From Bedellia somnulentella (taxonomy: Eukaryota > Arthropoda > Insecta > Lepidoptera > Bedelliidae): a stretch of DNA of 64,000 nt. Location: the NCBI GenBank assembly GCA_963576735.1, contig CAUYWD010000115.1, forward strand, positions 1 through 64,000. The letters run 5' to 3'. The notes below the pieces were generated by a model. The model was not told where the DNA came from and did not search any database. It was given only the letters and a program-made list of their open reading frames with translations. Of the stretch, positions 17,151 through 29,653 are shown in pieces (position 1 is the stretch's first letter; each line of letters begins with the position of its first letter). The position numbers and the translations under genes were made by a program.

Positions 17151-20100
17151 AGTTTAAAATTCCTCACGCCCATACATTTCGTATCGCGCTAAGGTGAACT
17201 TTTGAAAATCAATTTTTTGAGATTTTCTCTCAAACTATTAGGCCTATATCAGTGTTTAGGCACTCAAACAATCGGGCTCAGCGAGAGCTATCTAATACAA
17301 CAGAAAAAAGTGGCAGTTTGCCTACAAAAAATTAAAAATAATTACAAAAAACCAAAATTTTTATGATAAAATATGATATTTTACACTTAAAACTAACAAT
17401 TTTATATTATTTTTCAGCTCGCGGAAGGCGGAACGCTGCTAAATGGTGATAATTAGCTATAAATAGCAAAAAGACAACAAAAAGGGGGTACAAAAGACAG
17501 AGATTAAGTTTAAAATTCCTCACGCCCATACATTTCGTATCGCGCTAAGGTGAACTTTTGAAAATCAATTTTTTGAGATTTTCTCTCAAACTATTAGGCC
17601 TATATCAGTGTTTAGGCACTCAAACAATCGGGCTCAGCGAGAGCTATCTAATACAACAGAAAAAAGTGGCAGTTTGCCTACAAAAAATTAAAAATAATTA
17701 CAAAAAACCAAAATTTTTATGATAAAATATGATATTTTACACTTAAAACTAACAATTTTATATTATTTTTCAGCTCGCGGAAGGCGGAACGCTGCTAAAT
17801 GGTGATAATTAGCTATAAATAGCAAAAAGACAACAAAAAGGGGGTACAAAAGACAGAGATTAAGTTTAAAATTCCTCACGCCCATACATTTCGTATCGCG
17901 CTAAGGTGAACTTTTGAAAATCAATTTTTTGAGATTTTCTCTCAAACTATTAGGCCTATATCAGTGTTTAGGCACTCAAACAATCGGGCTCAGCGAGAGC
18001 TATCTAATACAACAGAAAAAAGTGGCAGTTTGCCTACAAAAAATTAAAAATAATTACAAAAAACCAAAATTTTTATGATAAAATATGATATTTTACACTT
18101 AAAACTAACAATTTTATATTATTTTTCAGCTCGCGGAAGGCGGAACGCTGCTAAATGGTGATAATTAGCTATAAATAGCAAAAAGACAACAAAAAGGGGG
18201 TACAAAAGACAGAGATTAAGTTTAAAATTCCTCACGCCCATACATTTCGTATCGCGCTAAGGTGAACTTTTGAAAATCAATTTTTTGAGATTTTCTCTCA
18301 AACTATTAGGCCTATATCAGTGTTTAGGCACTCAAACAATCGGGCTCAGCGAGAGCTATCTAATACAACAGAAAAAAGTGGCAGTTTGCCTACAAAAAAT
18401 TAAAAATAATTACAAAAAACCAAAATTTTTATGATAAAATATGATATTTTACACTTAAAACTAACAATTTTATATTATTTTTCAGCTCGCGGAAGGCGGA
18501 ACGCTGCTAAATGGTGATAATTAGCTATAAATAGCAAAAAGACAACAAAAAGGGGGTACAAAAGACAGAGATTAAGTTTAAAATTCCTCACGCCCATACA
18601 TTTCGTATCGCGCTAAGGTGAACTTTTGAAAATCAATTTTTTGAGATTTTCTCTCAAACTATTAGGCCTATATCAGTGTTTAGGCACTCAAACAATCGGG
18701 CTCAGCGAGAGCTATCTAATACAACAGAAAAAAGTGGCAGTTTGCCTACAAAAAATTAAAAATAATTACAAAAAACCAAAATTTTTATGATAAAATATGA
18801 TATTTTACACTTAAAACTAACAATTTTATATTATTTTTCAGCTCGCGGAAGGCGGAACGCTGCTAAATGGTGATAATTAGCTATAAATAGCAAAAAGACA
18901 ACAAAAAGGGGGTACAAAAGACAGAGATTAAGTTTAAAATTCCTCACGCCCATACATTTCGTATCGCGCTAAGGTGAACTTTTGAAAATCAATTTTTTGA
19001 GATTTTCTCTCAAACTATTAGGCCTATATCAGTGTTTAGGCACTCAAACAATCGGGCTCAGCGAGAGCTATCTAATACAACAGAAAAAAGTGGCAGTTTG
19101 CCTACAAAAAATTAAAAATAATTACAAAAAACCAAAATTTTTATGATAAAATATGATATTTTACACTTAAAACTAACAATTTTATATTATTTTTCAGCTC
19201 GCGGAAGGCGGAACGCTGCTAAATGGTGATAATTAGCTATAAATAGCAAAAAGACAACAAAAAGGGGGTACAAAAGACAGAGATTAAGTTTAAAATTCCT
19301 CACGCCCATACATTTCGTATCGCGCTAAGGTGAACTTTTGAAAATCAATTTTTTGAGATTTTCTCTCAAACTATTAGGCCTATATCAGTGTTTAGGCACT
19401 CAAACAATCGGGCTCAGCGAGAGCTATCTAATACAACAGAAAAAAGTGGCAGTTTGCCTACAAAAAATTAAAAATAATTACAAAAAACCAAAATTTTTAT
19501 GATAAAATATGATATTTTACACTTAAAACTAACAATTTTATATTATTTTTCAGCTCGCGGAAGGCGGAACGCTGCTAAATGGTGATAATTAGCTATAAAT
19601 AGCAAAAAGACAACAAAAAGGGGGTACAAAAGACAGAGATTAAGTTTAAAATTCCTCACGCCCATACATTTCGTATCGCGCTAAGGTGAACTTTTGAAAA
19701 TCAATTTTTTGAGATTTTCTCTCAAACTATTAGGCCTATATCAGTGTTTAGGCACTCAAACAATCGGGCTCAGCGAGAGCTATCTAATACAACAGAAAAA
19801 AGTGGCAGTTTGCCTACAAAAAATTAAAAATAATTACAAAAAACCAAAATTTTTATGATAAAATATGATATTTTACACTTAAAACTAACAATTTTATATT
19901 ATTTTTCAGCTCGCGGAAGGCGGAACGCTGCTAAATGGTGATAATTAGCTATAAATAGCAAAAAGACAACAAAAAGGGGGTACAAAAGACAGAGATTAAG
20001 TTTAAAATTCCTCACGCCCATACATTTCGTATCGCGCTAAGGTGAACTTTTGAAAATCAATTTTTTGAGATTTTCTCTCAAACTATTAGGCCTATATCAG

Positions 20101-23100
20101 TGTTTAGGCACTCAAACAATCGGGCTCAGCGAGAGCTATCTAATACAACAGAAAAAAGTGGCAGTTTGCCTACAAAAAATTAAAAATAATTACAAAAAAC
20201 CAAAATTTTTATGATAAAATATGATATTTTACACTTAAAACTAACAATTTTATATTATTTTTCAGCTCGCGGAAGGCGGAACGCTGCTAAATGGTGATAA
20301 TTAGCTATAAATAGCAAAAAGACAACAAAAAGGGGGTACAAAAGACAGAGATTAAGTTTAAAATTCCTCACGCCCATACATTTCGTATCGCGCTAAGGTG
20401 AACTTTTGAAAATCAATTTTTTGAGATTTTCTCTCAAACTATTAGGCCTATATCAGTGTTTAGGCACTCAAACAATCGGGCTCAGCGAGAGCTATCTAAT
20501 ACAACAGAAAAAAGTGGCAGTTTGCCTACAAAAAATTAAAAATAATTACAAAAAACCAAAATTTTTATGATAAAATATGATATTTTACACTTAAAACTAA
20601 CAATTTTATATTATTTTTCAGCTCGCGGAAGGCGGAACGCTGCTAAATGGTGATAATTAGCTATAAATAGCAAAAAGACAACAAAAAGGGGGTACAAAAG
20701 ACAGAGATTAAGTTTAAAATTCCTCACGCCCATACATTTCGTATCGCGCTAAGGTGAACTTTTGAAAATCAATTTTTTGAGATTTTCTCTCAAACTATTA
20801 GGCCTATATCAGTGTTTAGGCACTCAAACAATCGGGCTCAGCGAGAGCTATCTAATACAACAGAAAAAAGTGGCAGTTTGCCTACAAAAAATTAAAAATA
20901 ATTACAAAAAACCAAAATTTTTATGATAAAATATGATATTTTACACTTAAAACTAACAATTTTATATTATTTTTCAGCTCGCGGAAGGCGGAACGCTGCT
21001 AAATGGTGATAATTAGCTATAAATAGCAAAAAGACAACAAAAAGGGGGTACAAAAGACAGAGATTAAGTTTAAAATTCCTCACGCCCATACATTTCGTAT
21101 CGCGCTAAGGTGAACTTTTGAAAATCAATTTTTTGAGATTTTCTCTCAAACTATTAGGCCTATATCAGTGTTTAGGCACTCAAACAATCGGGCTCAGCGA
21201 GAGCTATCTAATACAACAGAAAAAAGTGGCAGTTTGCCTACAAAAAATTAAAAATAATTACAAAAAACCAAAATTTTTATGATAAAATATGATATTTTAC
21301 ACTTAAAACTAACAATTTTATATTATTTTTCAGCTCGCGGAAGGCGGAACGCTGCTAAATGGTGATAATTAGCTATAAATAGCAAAAAGACAACAAAAAG
21401 GGGGTACAAAAGACAGAGATTAAGTTTAAAATTCCTCACGCCCATACATTTCGTATCGCGCTAAGGTGAACTTTTGAAAATCAATTTTTTGAGATTTTCT
21501 CTCAAACTATTAGGCCTATATCAGTGTTTAGGCACTCAAACAATCGGGCTCAGCGAGAGCTATCTAATACAACAGAAAAAAGTGGCAGTTTGCCTACAAA
21601 AAATTAAAAATAATTACAAAAAACCAAAATTTTTATGATAAAATATGATATTTTACACTTAAAACTAACAATTTTATATTATTTTTCAGCTCGCGGAAGG
21701 CGGAACGCTGCTAAATGGTGATAATTAGCTATAAATAGCAAAAAGACAACAAAAAGGGGGTACAAAAGACAGAGATTAAGTTTAAAATTCCTCACGCCCA
21801 TACATTTCGTATCGCGCTAAGGTGAACTTTTGAAAATCAATTTTTTGAGATTTTCTCTCAAACTATTAGGCCTATATCAGTGTTTAGGCACTCAAACAAT
21901 CGGGCTCAGCGAGAGCTATCTAATACAACAGAAAAAAGTGGCAGTTTGCCTACAAAAAATTAAAAATAATTACAAAAAACCAAAATTTTTATGATAAAAT
22001 ATGATATTTTACACTTAAAACTAACAATTTTATATTATTTTTCAGCTCGCGGAAGGCGGAACGCTGCTAAATGGTGATAATTAGCTATAAATAGCAAAAA
22101 GACAACAAAAAGGGGGTACAAAAGACAGAGATTAAGTTTAAAATTCCTCACGCCCATACATTTCGTATCGCGCTAAGGTGAACTTTTGAAAATCAATTTT
22201 TTGAGATTTTCTCTCAAACTATTAGGCCTATATCAGTGTTTAGGCACTCAAACAATCGGGCTCAGCGAGAGCTATCTAATACAACAGAAAAAAGTGGCAG
22301 TTTGCCTACAAAAAATTAAAAATAATTACAAAAAACCAAAATTTTTATGATAAAATATGATATTTTACACTTAAAACTAACAATTTTATATTATTTTTCA
22401 GCTCGCGGAAGGCGGAACGCTGCTAAATGGTGATAATTAGCTATAAATAGCAAAAAGACAACAAAAAGGGGGTACAAAAGACAGAGATTAAGTTTAAAAT
22501 TCCTCACGCCCATACATTTCGTATCGCGCTAAGGTGAACTTTTGAAAATCAATTTTTTGAGATTTTCTCTCAAACTATTAGGCCTATATCAGTGTTTAGG
22601 CACTCAAACAATCGGGCTCAGCGAGAGCTATCTAATACAACAGAAAAAAGTGGCAGTTTGCCTACAAAAAATTAAAAATAATTACAAAAAACCAAAATTT
22701 TTATGATAAAATATGATATTTTACACTTAAAACTAACAATTTTATATTATTTTTCAGCTCGCGGAAGGCGGAACGCTGCTAAATGGTGATAATTAGCTAT
22801 AAATAGCAAAAAGACAACAAAAAGGGGGTACAAAAGACAGAGATTAAGTTTAAAATTCCTCACGCCCATACATTTCGTATCGCGCTAAGGTGAACTTTTG
22901 AAAATCAATTTTTTGAGATTTTCTCTCAAACTATTAGGCCTATATCAGTGTTTAGGCACTCAAACAATCGGGCTCAGCGAGAGCTATCTAATACAACAGA
23001 AAAAAGTGGCAGTTTGCCTACAAAAAATTAAAAATAATTACAAAAAACCAAAATTTTTATGATAAAATATGATATTTTACACTTAAAACTAACAATTTTA

Positions 23101-23963
23101 TATTATTTTTCAGCTCGCGGAAGGCGGAACGCTGCTAAATGGTGATAATTAGCTATAAATAGCAAAAAGACAACAAAAAGGGGGTACAAAAGACAGAGAT
23201 TAAGTTTAAAATTCCTCACGCCCATACATTTCGTATCGCGCTAAGGTGAACTTTTGAAAATCAATTTTTTGAGATTTTCTCTCAAACTATTAGGCCTATA
23301 TCAGTGTTTAGGCACTCAAACAATCGGGCTCAGCGAGAGCTATCTAATACAACAGAAAAAAGTGGCAGTTTGCCTACAAAAAATTAAAAATAATTACAAA
23401 AAACCAAAATTTTTATGATAAAATATGATATTTTACACTTAAAACTAACAATTTTATATTATTTTTCAGCTCGCGGAAGGCGGAACGCTGCTAAATGGTG
23501 ATAATTAGCTATAAATAGCAAAAAGACAACAAAAAGGGGGTACAAAAGACAGAGATTAAGTTTAAAATTCCTCACGCCCATACATTTCGTATCGCGCTAA
23601 GGTGAACTTTTGAAAATCAATTTTTTGAGATTTTCTCTCAAACTATTAGGCCTATATCAGTGTTTAGGCACTCAAACAATCGGGCTCAGCGAGAGCTATC
23701 TAATACAACAGAAAAAAGTGGCAGTTTGCCTACAAAAAATTAAAAATAATTACAAAAAACCAAAATTTTTATGATAAAATATGATATTTTACACTTAAAA
23801 CTAACAATTTTATATTATTTTTCAGCTCGCGGAAGGCGGAACGCTGCTAAATGGTGATAATTAGCTATAAATAGCAAAAAGACAACAAAAAGGGGGTACA
23901 AAAGACAGAGATTAAGTTTAAAATTCCTCACGCCCATACATTTCGTATCGCGCTAAGGTGAAC
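17151..23963 (-). repeat. 356-bp monomer array, 19.1 copies, 5' region of element C
   Basis: The array begins mid-unit immediately upstream of the ORF1 leader; unit starts fall at 17437, 17793, 18149 and so on every 356 bp to 23845. It ends about 119 bp into a unit at telomere repeat, a different phase from array A. Units look identical by eye, pointing to recent amplification or homogenisation. No ORF. Copy number in such an array is sensitive to assembly error. Confidence 0.95.
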
Positions 23964-25009
23964 CCTAACCTAACCTAACCTAACCTAACCTAACCTAACC
24001 TAACCTAACCTAACCTAACCTAACCTAACCTAACCTAACCTAACCTAACCTAACCTAACCTAACCTAACCTAACCTAACCTAACCTAACCTAACCTAACC
24101 TAACCTAACCTAACCTAACCTAACCTAACCTAACCTAACCTAACCTAACCTAACCTAACCTAACCTAACCTAACCTAACCTAACCTAACCTAACCTAACC
24201 TAACCTAACCTAACCTAACCTAACCTAACCTAACCTAACCTAACCTAACCTAACCTAACCTAACCTAACCTAACCTAACCTAACCTAACCTAACCTAACC
24301 TAACCTAACCTAACCTAACCTAACCTAACCTAACCTAACCTAACCTAACCTAACCTAACCTAACCTAACCTAACCTAACCTAACCTAACCTAACCTAACC
24401 TAACCTAACCTAACCTAACCTAACCTAACCTAACCTAACCTAACCTAACCTAACCTAACCTAACCTAACCTAACCTAACCTAACCTAACCTAACCTAACC
24501 TAACCTAACCTAACCTAACCTAACCTAACCTAACCTAACCTAACCTAACCTAACCTAACCTAACCTAACCTAACCTAACCTAACCTAACCTAACCTAACC
24601 TAACCTAACCTAACCTAACCTAACCTAACCTAACCTAACCTAACCTAACCTAACCTAACCTAACCTAACCTAACCTAACCTAACCTAACCTAACCTAACC
24701 TAACCTAACCTAACCTAACCTAACCTAACCTAACCTAACCTAACCTAACCTAACCTAACCTAACCTAACCTAACCTAACCTAACCTAACCTAACCTAACC
24801 TAACCTAACCTAACCTAACCTAACCTAACCTAACCTAACCTAACCTAACCTAACCTAACCTAACCTAACCTAACCTAACCTAACCTAACCTAACCTAACC
24901 TAACCTAACCTAACCTAACCTAACCTAACCTAACCTAACCTAACCTAACCTAACCTAACCTAACCTAACCTAACCTAACCTAACCTAACCTAACCTAACC
25001 TAACCTAAC
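23964..25009. repeat. Telomere repeat (CCTAA)n, about 209 copies
   Basis: A perfect pentamer tract from the 5' end of element C to the broken 3' side of element D. At the right edge it passes straight into ORF2 coding sequence of D with no poly(A) between. Confidence 0.99.
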
Positions 25010-27072
25010 ACACCCGCAGTTCCGCGGATGGCGGCCTCTCTGTACGTTTTTCCTCGAGCCGTCACTAGGGTGTCGTCTGCATAGCAGGTGAGTTGGACAC
25101 CCCAGAGGTTGGCGCCGCGTAAAACCCAGTCGTAACCGATGTTCCACAGGAGCGGGCCCAAGACTGAGCCCTCTGGAACACCGCATGTCATTTCGCGGCG
25201 ACCCCAACCCTCTCGAAGCGGATACGTGATGAACCGATCCGAGAGGTACGACCCGAGGATCCTCCTCAAGTACGGAGGCACTTCGTGAAATTTCAGTGCC
25301 TCCGCTATACAGGACCAGGGCATGGTGTTAAATGCGTTTTTTATGTCCAGCGATACCGCCAACACCACCTCGCCCTGGGAGACCGCCTCGTCCGCTATTG
25401 AGCGGACCCGCAGAACTGCATGTACTGTCGAGCGACAGCGCCTGAAACCGAACTGCTGGTCCGAGAGGTTCGGACCAGCTCCCTCTAAGTGCTCGACGAT
25501 TCGGGCAGAGATCATCCTTTCCAACAGTTTGCCCGCCTCGTCGAGCAGGACTATAGGACGAAAAGCCGAGGGTTCAATGGAGTCAGCGGGGCGCCCGTCC
25601 TTTCGCAGAAGCACGAGTTTACCCGTCTTCCACGGCTCTGGAAAAACACCTTGTTCCAGGCACGTGGAGAACAGGCCCCGAAACCTCTCCTCCAGGAACG
25701 GTTTGAGCGCCACTACCCACGCCTTCCCCGGGATCCCGTCTAGTCCCGGGGCTGTCTTCTTCTTTTTCAGGCGCTCTATGGCCACCGCCAACTCCGGTTC
25801 GGTCACTTCGGGGACGAGATGTTCATCCACCGAACGCTGCCGCTCAAGAGCCATTACAGGGGGCTGATGCGCCCCCCTGTCCGGGAACAAGGCCGAAACT
25901 ACGTTTTCCACCACGTGGGTCTGGAGACTCGTCGTTAGCGGGGGCGCCCATGGTCTAAGCCTTTGCCTGGCCATTCTGTAGGCACGCCCCCGTGGATCAT
26001 TCTCAAGAGCCTCCAGAAGCTCCCTTCGCGAGGCTTCTTTGGCCCTGATTATCGCAATCTTCAGGGCCTTCTTTGCCTCGCGGAATATTTCCACGCGGCG
26101 GAGTTGTTCCGCCTCGTCCCGGATCCTCCTCCTGCGATTTCTTTTGCACCGGCGGCGCGCCGTCATACTTGCTAATCGCAATTGAGCGATTTCGGCGCTC
26201 CACCAGTGCACTTGCCGCCTCGGAGCCATCGGTCCCGCACGGGGCATCGATGCGTCGCATATCTCTGTGAGGGCATCAATAAACCAGCTCACCTCGGCAT
26301 TGATGTCAACGGCCGCACCGGGCGGCGGTGACATCCAGGACTGGACGATGGATGCTTCCTCCATCATATCCTTGTCCAGCCTGGTGAGGGCCCACCTAGG
26401 TCCCCCATTTGCCGACGGGCCACCCGGTAAGGTGGCTGGCTGGGACGCGGAGATCTCGAACCGGATGTACCTATGGTCCGAGTACGACTCCACGTCCGTG
26501 ATAACCCTCCAGCCCTTGATCAGGGCCCAGAGACCGGGAGTTGCGAAGGTCAAATCGACAATCGAACTCCCGTTATGCCGAACGCATGTAGGTGCCGAAC
26601 CTCTGTTGGGCACGGTCACTCCCGTGGCCGTCGCCCACTCCATTACCGCCTCACCGAAGGCTTCTGTCGCCGGAGAACCCCAAGCCACGGATTTGGCATT
26701 GAAGTCTCCAGCGACCAACACTTGGCGTGGGCGACGTTGCAGGACTGCTGCTTCCAATTCTTGTAAGAAGGTTTCGTAGTCGGCAAGCGACCCATTGGCA
26801 GAGAAGTAAATGGAAATTACTACAATTTCTCCAATGCGTGCTGCAATGAAACCCTGACCTCTGGTTATTTCTTCTAGCAACAGCCCTGATGACCGGCTGA
26901 CAGTGATTGCCGCCACGCCGTTCAGGTCCGACACCCAGTTTACCCCTGTAGGGACGAAGTATGGCTCCGAGACCACGCCTACTTGTATCAGCCACTCCGC
27001 CATACTCTGAATAAAGAGATCCTGAGCGATGGCGCAGTGGTTGATATTCACTTGCAAAATCTGCATGGCCAT
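25000..27072 (-). pseudogene. Element D ORF2, truncated inside the RT domain
   Basis: Starts at the ATG 27072-27070 (ATGGCCATG, as in B); this ATG overlaps a second in-frame ORF1 stop (TAG TGATGG). The endonuclease and RT motifs follow element B to about residue 688, past YADD (664-667), and then the frame runs into TTAGG repeat and ends on a TAG formed by it. About 350 C-terminal residues, including the zinc finger, are missing. The RT motif B reads GVPEG instead of GVPQG (Glu634, codon at 25173-25171), a change at a nearly invariant Gln, so activity would be doubtful even without truncation. Confidence 0.92.
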
Positions 27073-27074
27073 CA

Positions 27075-29215
27075 CTAAGTAATGACCATGGGTTCCATCC
27101 CTGTTCTCAAACCACCATTCGTTTTTGGCTGGCTTGGTTTAACAACTTTTCGCTGGTTAAATCCCTTCTTTTTGTTGGCTGACTTTGTTCGATTAGTCGA
27201 GCACACTTTAGCTCCTATCATGTGGTCAGCCGGCTTATTTCCCTCTTTGCAAACTGGACAGCACGGTGTTGCATCGCATTCCCCCTTTTTATGACCCGGT
27301 AGTCCACAACGGTAACAGTTATTACCACGGTCAATATCTGATTTGCACGTTGCACGTACATGTCCAGTTTCCAGGCACCTGAAGCAGCGAAGCTCCTTTC
27401 TAGGGAGAAGTTGAGTCCGAACCGCACCCCACCCGATTTGCAGCCCTCCCTCCTGTAAAAGTTTTTTGGCTGCAGTCAGAGGGCATTTTATGTGGACAGT
27501 TGAACTGCCGCGTGGGCCAATAGTAACCTGCCCAACTTTTACGTTTTCTGACTCACAGCCACCAGCGATGGCGACGGCGCGCGAGATCTCTTCTGGTGTG
27601 ACGGTGTCATCCAGACCTATAAGACGAAGATCTTCCATCTTCATAGGCCTAAAGACCTTAGCCGTTTCAGGTTCTAAAACCTCCCTCAGCTTGGATGCGA
27701 GAATGTCAGCCTTTTCAGCGGACCCCTCTCCAGTGACCTCGTACATTCGTGCCCCTGTAAGAGCTGTGCGGATCCTGAGCGGCCCTATCCCAAGACCAGA
27801 CAGATCCATTTTCTCCCTGGCTTCACCCAGAATTTTAGAATAGGTAATGCCGTTCTGGGAAGCACTCTCCTCTAACCTTACTATGACTGCGGCCGAGCTT
27901 GGAACCTTCAGTTTGCTAGCCGCTGACTTAGCCTTCGGTTTTGGTTTTTGGGGCTTTTTTGTGGTACTAGTCGTCTGACTCTTCTTTTTGCCCCGCCGTA
28001 CAACCGTGGCCCACGTTTCTTCAGGAGCAACATTTGAGGAGCCCGCAGTTGGCTGCACTTCAGAGATTGTAGTGCAGGTGGGCTGCGAACGGGATTCAGG
28101 GCTAGCATTTGAGCTATGCGATGGTTTCGTGCTCTTTTTTCCTTTTCCTTTGGCTAACACCACGTTATTTTTTGCAGGCACTGAACTTGGTTGTCCTCTA
28201 GTTCCAGACCCAGCAAAAGCCTCTGGTTTCCGTGCCGCTTTATCAGCAGCCAATGGAGGTCTTAAGCGTCGCTCCGGGAGCAGCCGATCCTCTAACGCCT
28301 CCAATCGCGCATTGAGCATTGTCCCAACTTGCATCATTATTGATTGGGCCAAGTTTTCTCCAACCTCAAATGATTTCCCCCCGCTCCTGATTTCCACCCG
28401 AAGAGTTTCCATCTCCTGCCTCAGTTTGGCTTGCTCTGCATGAAGACCTTCGTTGCTGGCCTTCATTTGTTGCAGCTCATTTCTGAGGCGGGCGTTCTCG
28501 GTCTGGAGCTTTCGGTTTTCCTCCGTAGCGGTCCGCTCCGACAGGACCTCAGATAACTCCCTAATGGAAGTGGCCGCTTTTTTCAGGTCCCTGACAAATG
28601 TCCCCTTCATATTTTTAGACCGGTTAGCCACATTCATGACGGCTGAGAGATGTTCCTGCATCGAGCTTAACAGGTCGTCCGTCGTTTTCTCAGATGCAGG
28701 TACGGAGACGGAGACTTTTTGTGTCTGCTCACGTTTTTTTTGCTGCAGTAGATAATATCTCTCTTCGCGTAGAGATGTTTCCTCCGTTTGCTGGCGCATG
28801 AAACTCTCCCGTTTTGCAGCAGCTGCTTCCTCTCGCGCTCTTCCTATACCTATGTATTGGCCAGTTGTGGGTGGCCTTCCTCTGCCCCTTTTAGCGGAAG
28901 CTGAGGATTGACGCCTCTCTTCAATGGTAGTCTCAATACTGTCATCAGAGTCTGAGACACTCAGACCACTACCAGCTCGTCGCTTTCTGATCAGGTCAAA
29001 GAAGCTATTCGAGCTCCCTGCTGTTTTCATTGACGAGTCGCTCATCACCTCCTCACTATACTCGGAATCCGTTAGTCGTTTGCTGTGGTCGTTTGGTTGG
29101 CAGTTTTTGCCCCCCCCAGAATACGTGGGGGCGCCTTCCGCGGCCGCGGAAGGGTGGGATTCCCCCTTTCGGGGACCCACCTGGGTAATACTCTTTAAAC
29201 ATGCCGAATTATCCA
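27075..29215 (-). CDS. Element D ORF1: gag-like protein with zinc knuckles (about 713 aa)
   Basis: An intact ORF1 resembling that of B: Ser/Asp-rich N-terminus with KRGRGRPPTTGQ, a coiled-coil-like stretch (ENARLRNELQQMKASNEGLH region), a conserved middle domain and knuckles CFRCLETGHVRATC, CYRCGLPGHKKGEC and CPVC..H..C. The frame is open further up to an ATG at 29303, but the start at 29215 (MDNSACLKS) is preferred because the conserved RNA stems then sit at the same distance (30 nt versus 27 nt) as in B and E, and the upstream stretch corresponds to untranslated sequence in B. ORF1 could still be made, but the element is defective in cis. Confidence 0.88.
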
Positions 29216-29250
29216 TAATGGTTTTGGTAGGCTTTACCCTCGGCCTACCA
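29115..29250 (-). promoter_or_regulatory. Conserved structured RNA around the ORF1 start of element D
   Basis: Stems: TGGTAGGC (29225-29232) / GCCTACCA (29243-29250); CCTTCCGC (29134-29141) / GCGGAAGG (29146-29153) with a GGCC loop; GGTGGG (29153-29158) / CCCACC (29176-29181); CCCC (29163-29166) / GGGG (29171-29174); CCCAG (29115-29119) / CTGGG (29181-29185). The layout equals that of B and E although the stem sequences differ widely, which supports pairing rather than protein sequence as the constraint. Confidence 0.75.
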
Positions 29251-29644
29251 GCGAGCTTAACCCCCCCATCCCCTGCGCTAGGCACTGGACTCCCTCCAGA
29301 CATTCATCCCCTCGGCACGCTGACCTTGGGATTGGGGTAATTTTTTATAGAGGTTTTCTTCCTCGCAGCCCAGACCTCAGTGGCCTGAGCCCCCGTTCCC
29401 ACCGAAGTAGGCTTACGGGTTGGCCGGCAGTATCATGAAGACACTGCCGCCCCTCCATCACCAGCCGCCCAATGTGGACAGTCGCTGGGACCGAACGCAA
29501 GACAGAACCTGGCCGACCGATACGACACAAACGCCAGGTTCTAACTTAACAACGACGCCTACTCGGTACATTGGCTTCACCCCGGGCTGGATTGCCCGAG
29601 GCTACTGAGCCCCCACGCCACGACAAGGCTGTACCATGTGGGGG
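29216..29644 (-). other. Element D 5' UTR
   Basis: Nearly identical with the B 5' UTR from about 29340 to the CCTAA junction, including the block shared with the C 3' UTR and the terminal CCCCCACATGG 5' end. Confidence 0.85.
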
Positions 29645-29653
29645 AACCTAACC
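29645..29653. repeat. Telomere repeat remnant, two units
   Basis: AACCTAACC only, between the 5' end of D and the poly(A) of E. The preserved frame of the pentamer on both sides shows D and E inserted at the same phase of neighbouring repeats. Confidence 0.95.

Larger units (their letters stand above)
11361..23963 (-). mobile_element. Element C: intact telomere-targeted non-LTR element with long 5' monomer array
   Basis: About 12.6 kb: poly(A) at the left end, an 870-bp 3' UTR with a triplicated module, ORF2 12256-15351, ORF1 15344-17125 and a 6.8-kb array of 356-bp monomers. The 5' boundary at 23963 falls inside a monomer. Both ORFs are open. Lineage I with A (nearly identical) and E (more distant). 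Confidence 0.92.
25010..29644 (-). mobile_element. Element D: 3'-truncated telomere-targeted non-LTR element
   Basis: A lineage-II element related to B. It keeps the 5' UTR, ORF1 and two thirds of ORF2 but lacks the ORF2 C-terminus, 3' UTR and poly(A). Non-LTR elements normally lose their 5' end during insertion; loss of the 3' end with telomere repeat added directly indicates a later chromosome break inside D followed by telomere addition or recombination. Confidence 0.93.

Noticed and set aside
17151..23963. Evenly spaced repeats as a possible CRISPR array
   Set aside because: The period is 356 bp with the whole unit conserved, no spacers, and a eukaryotic telomeric context.
29216..29303. 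Upstream ATG at 29303 as the start of element D ORF1
   Set aside because: The stretch matches untranslated sequence in B, and the conserved RNA stems fit the 29215 start.
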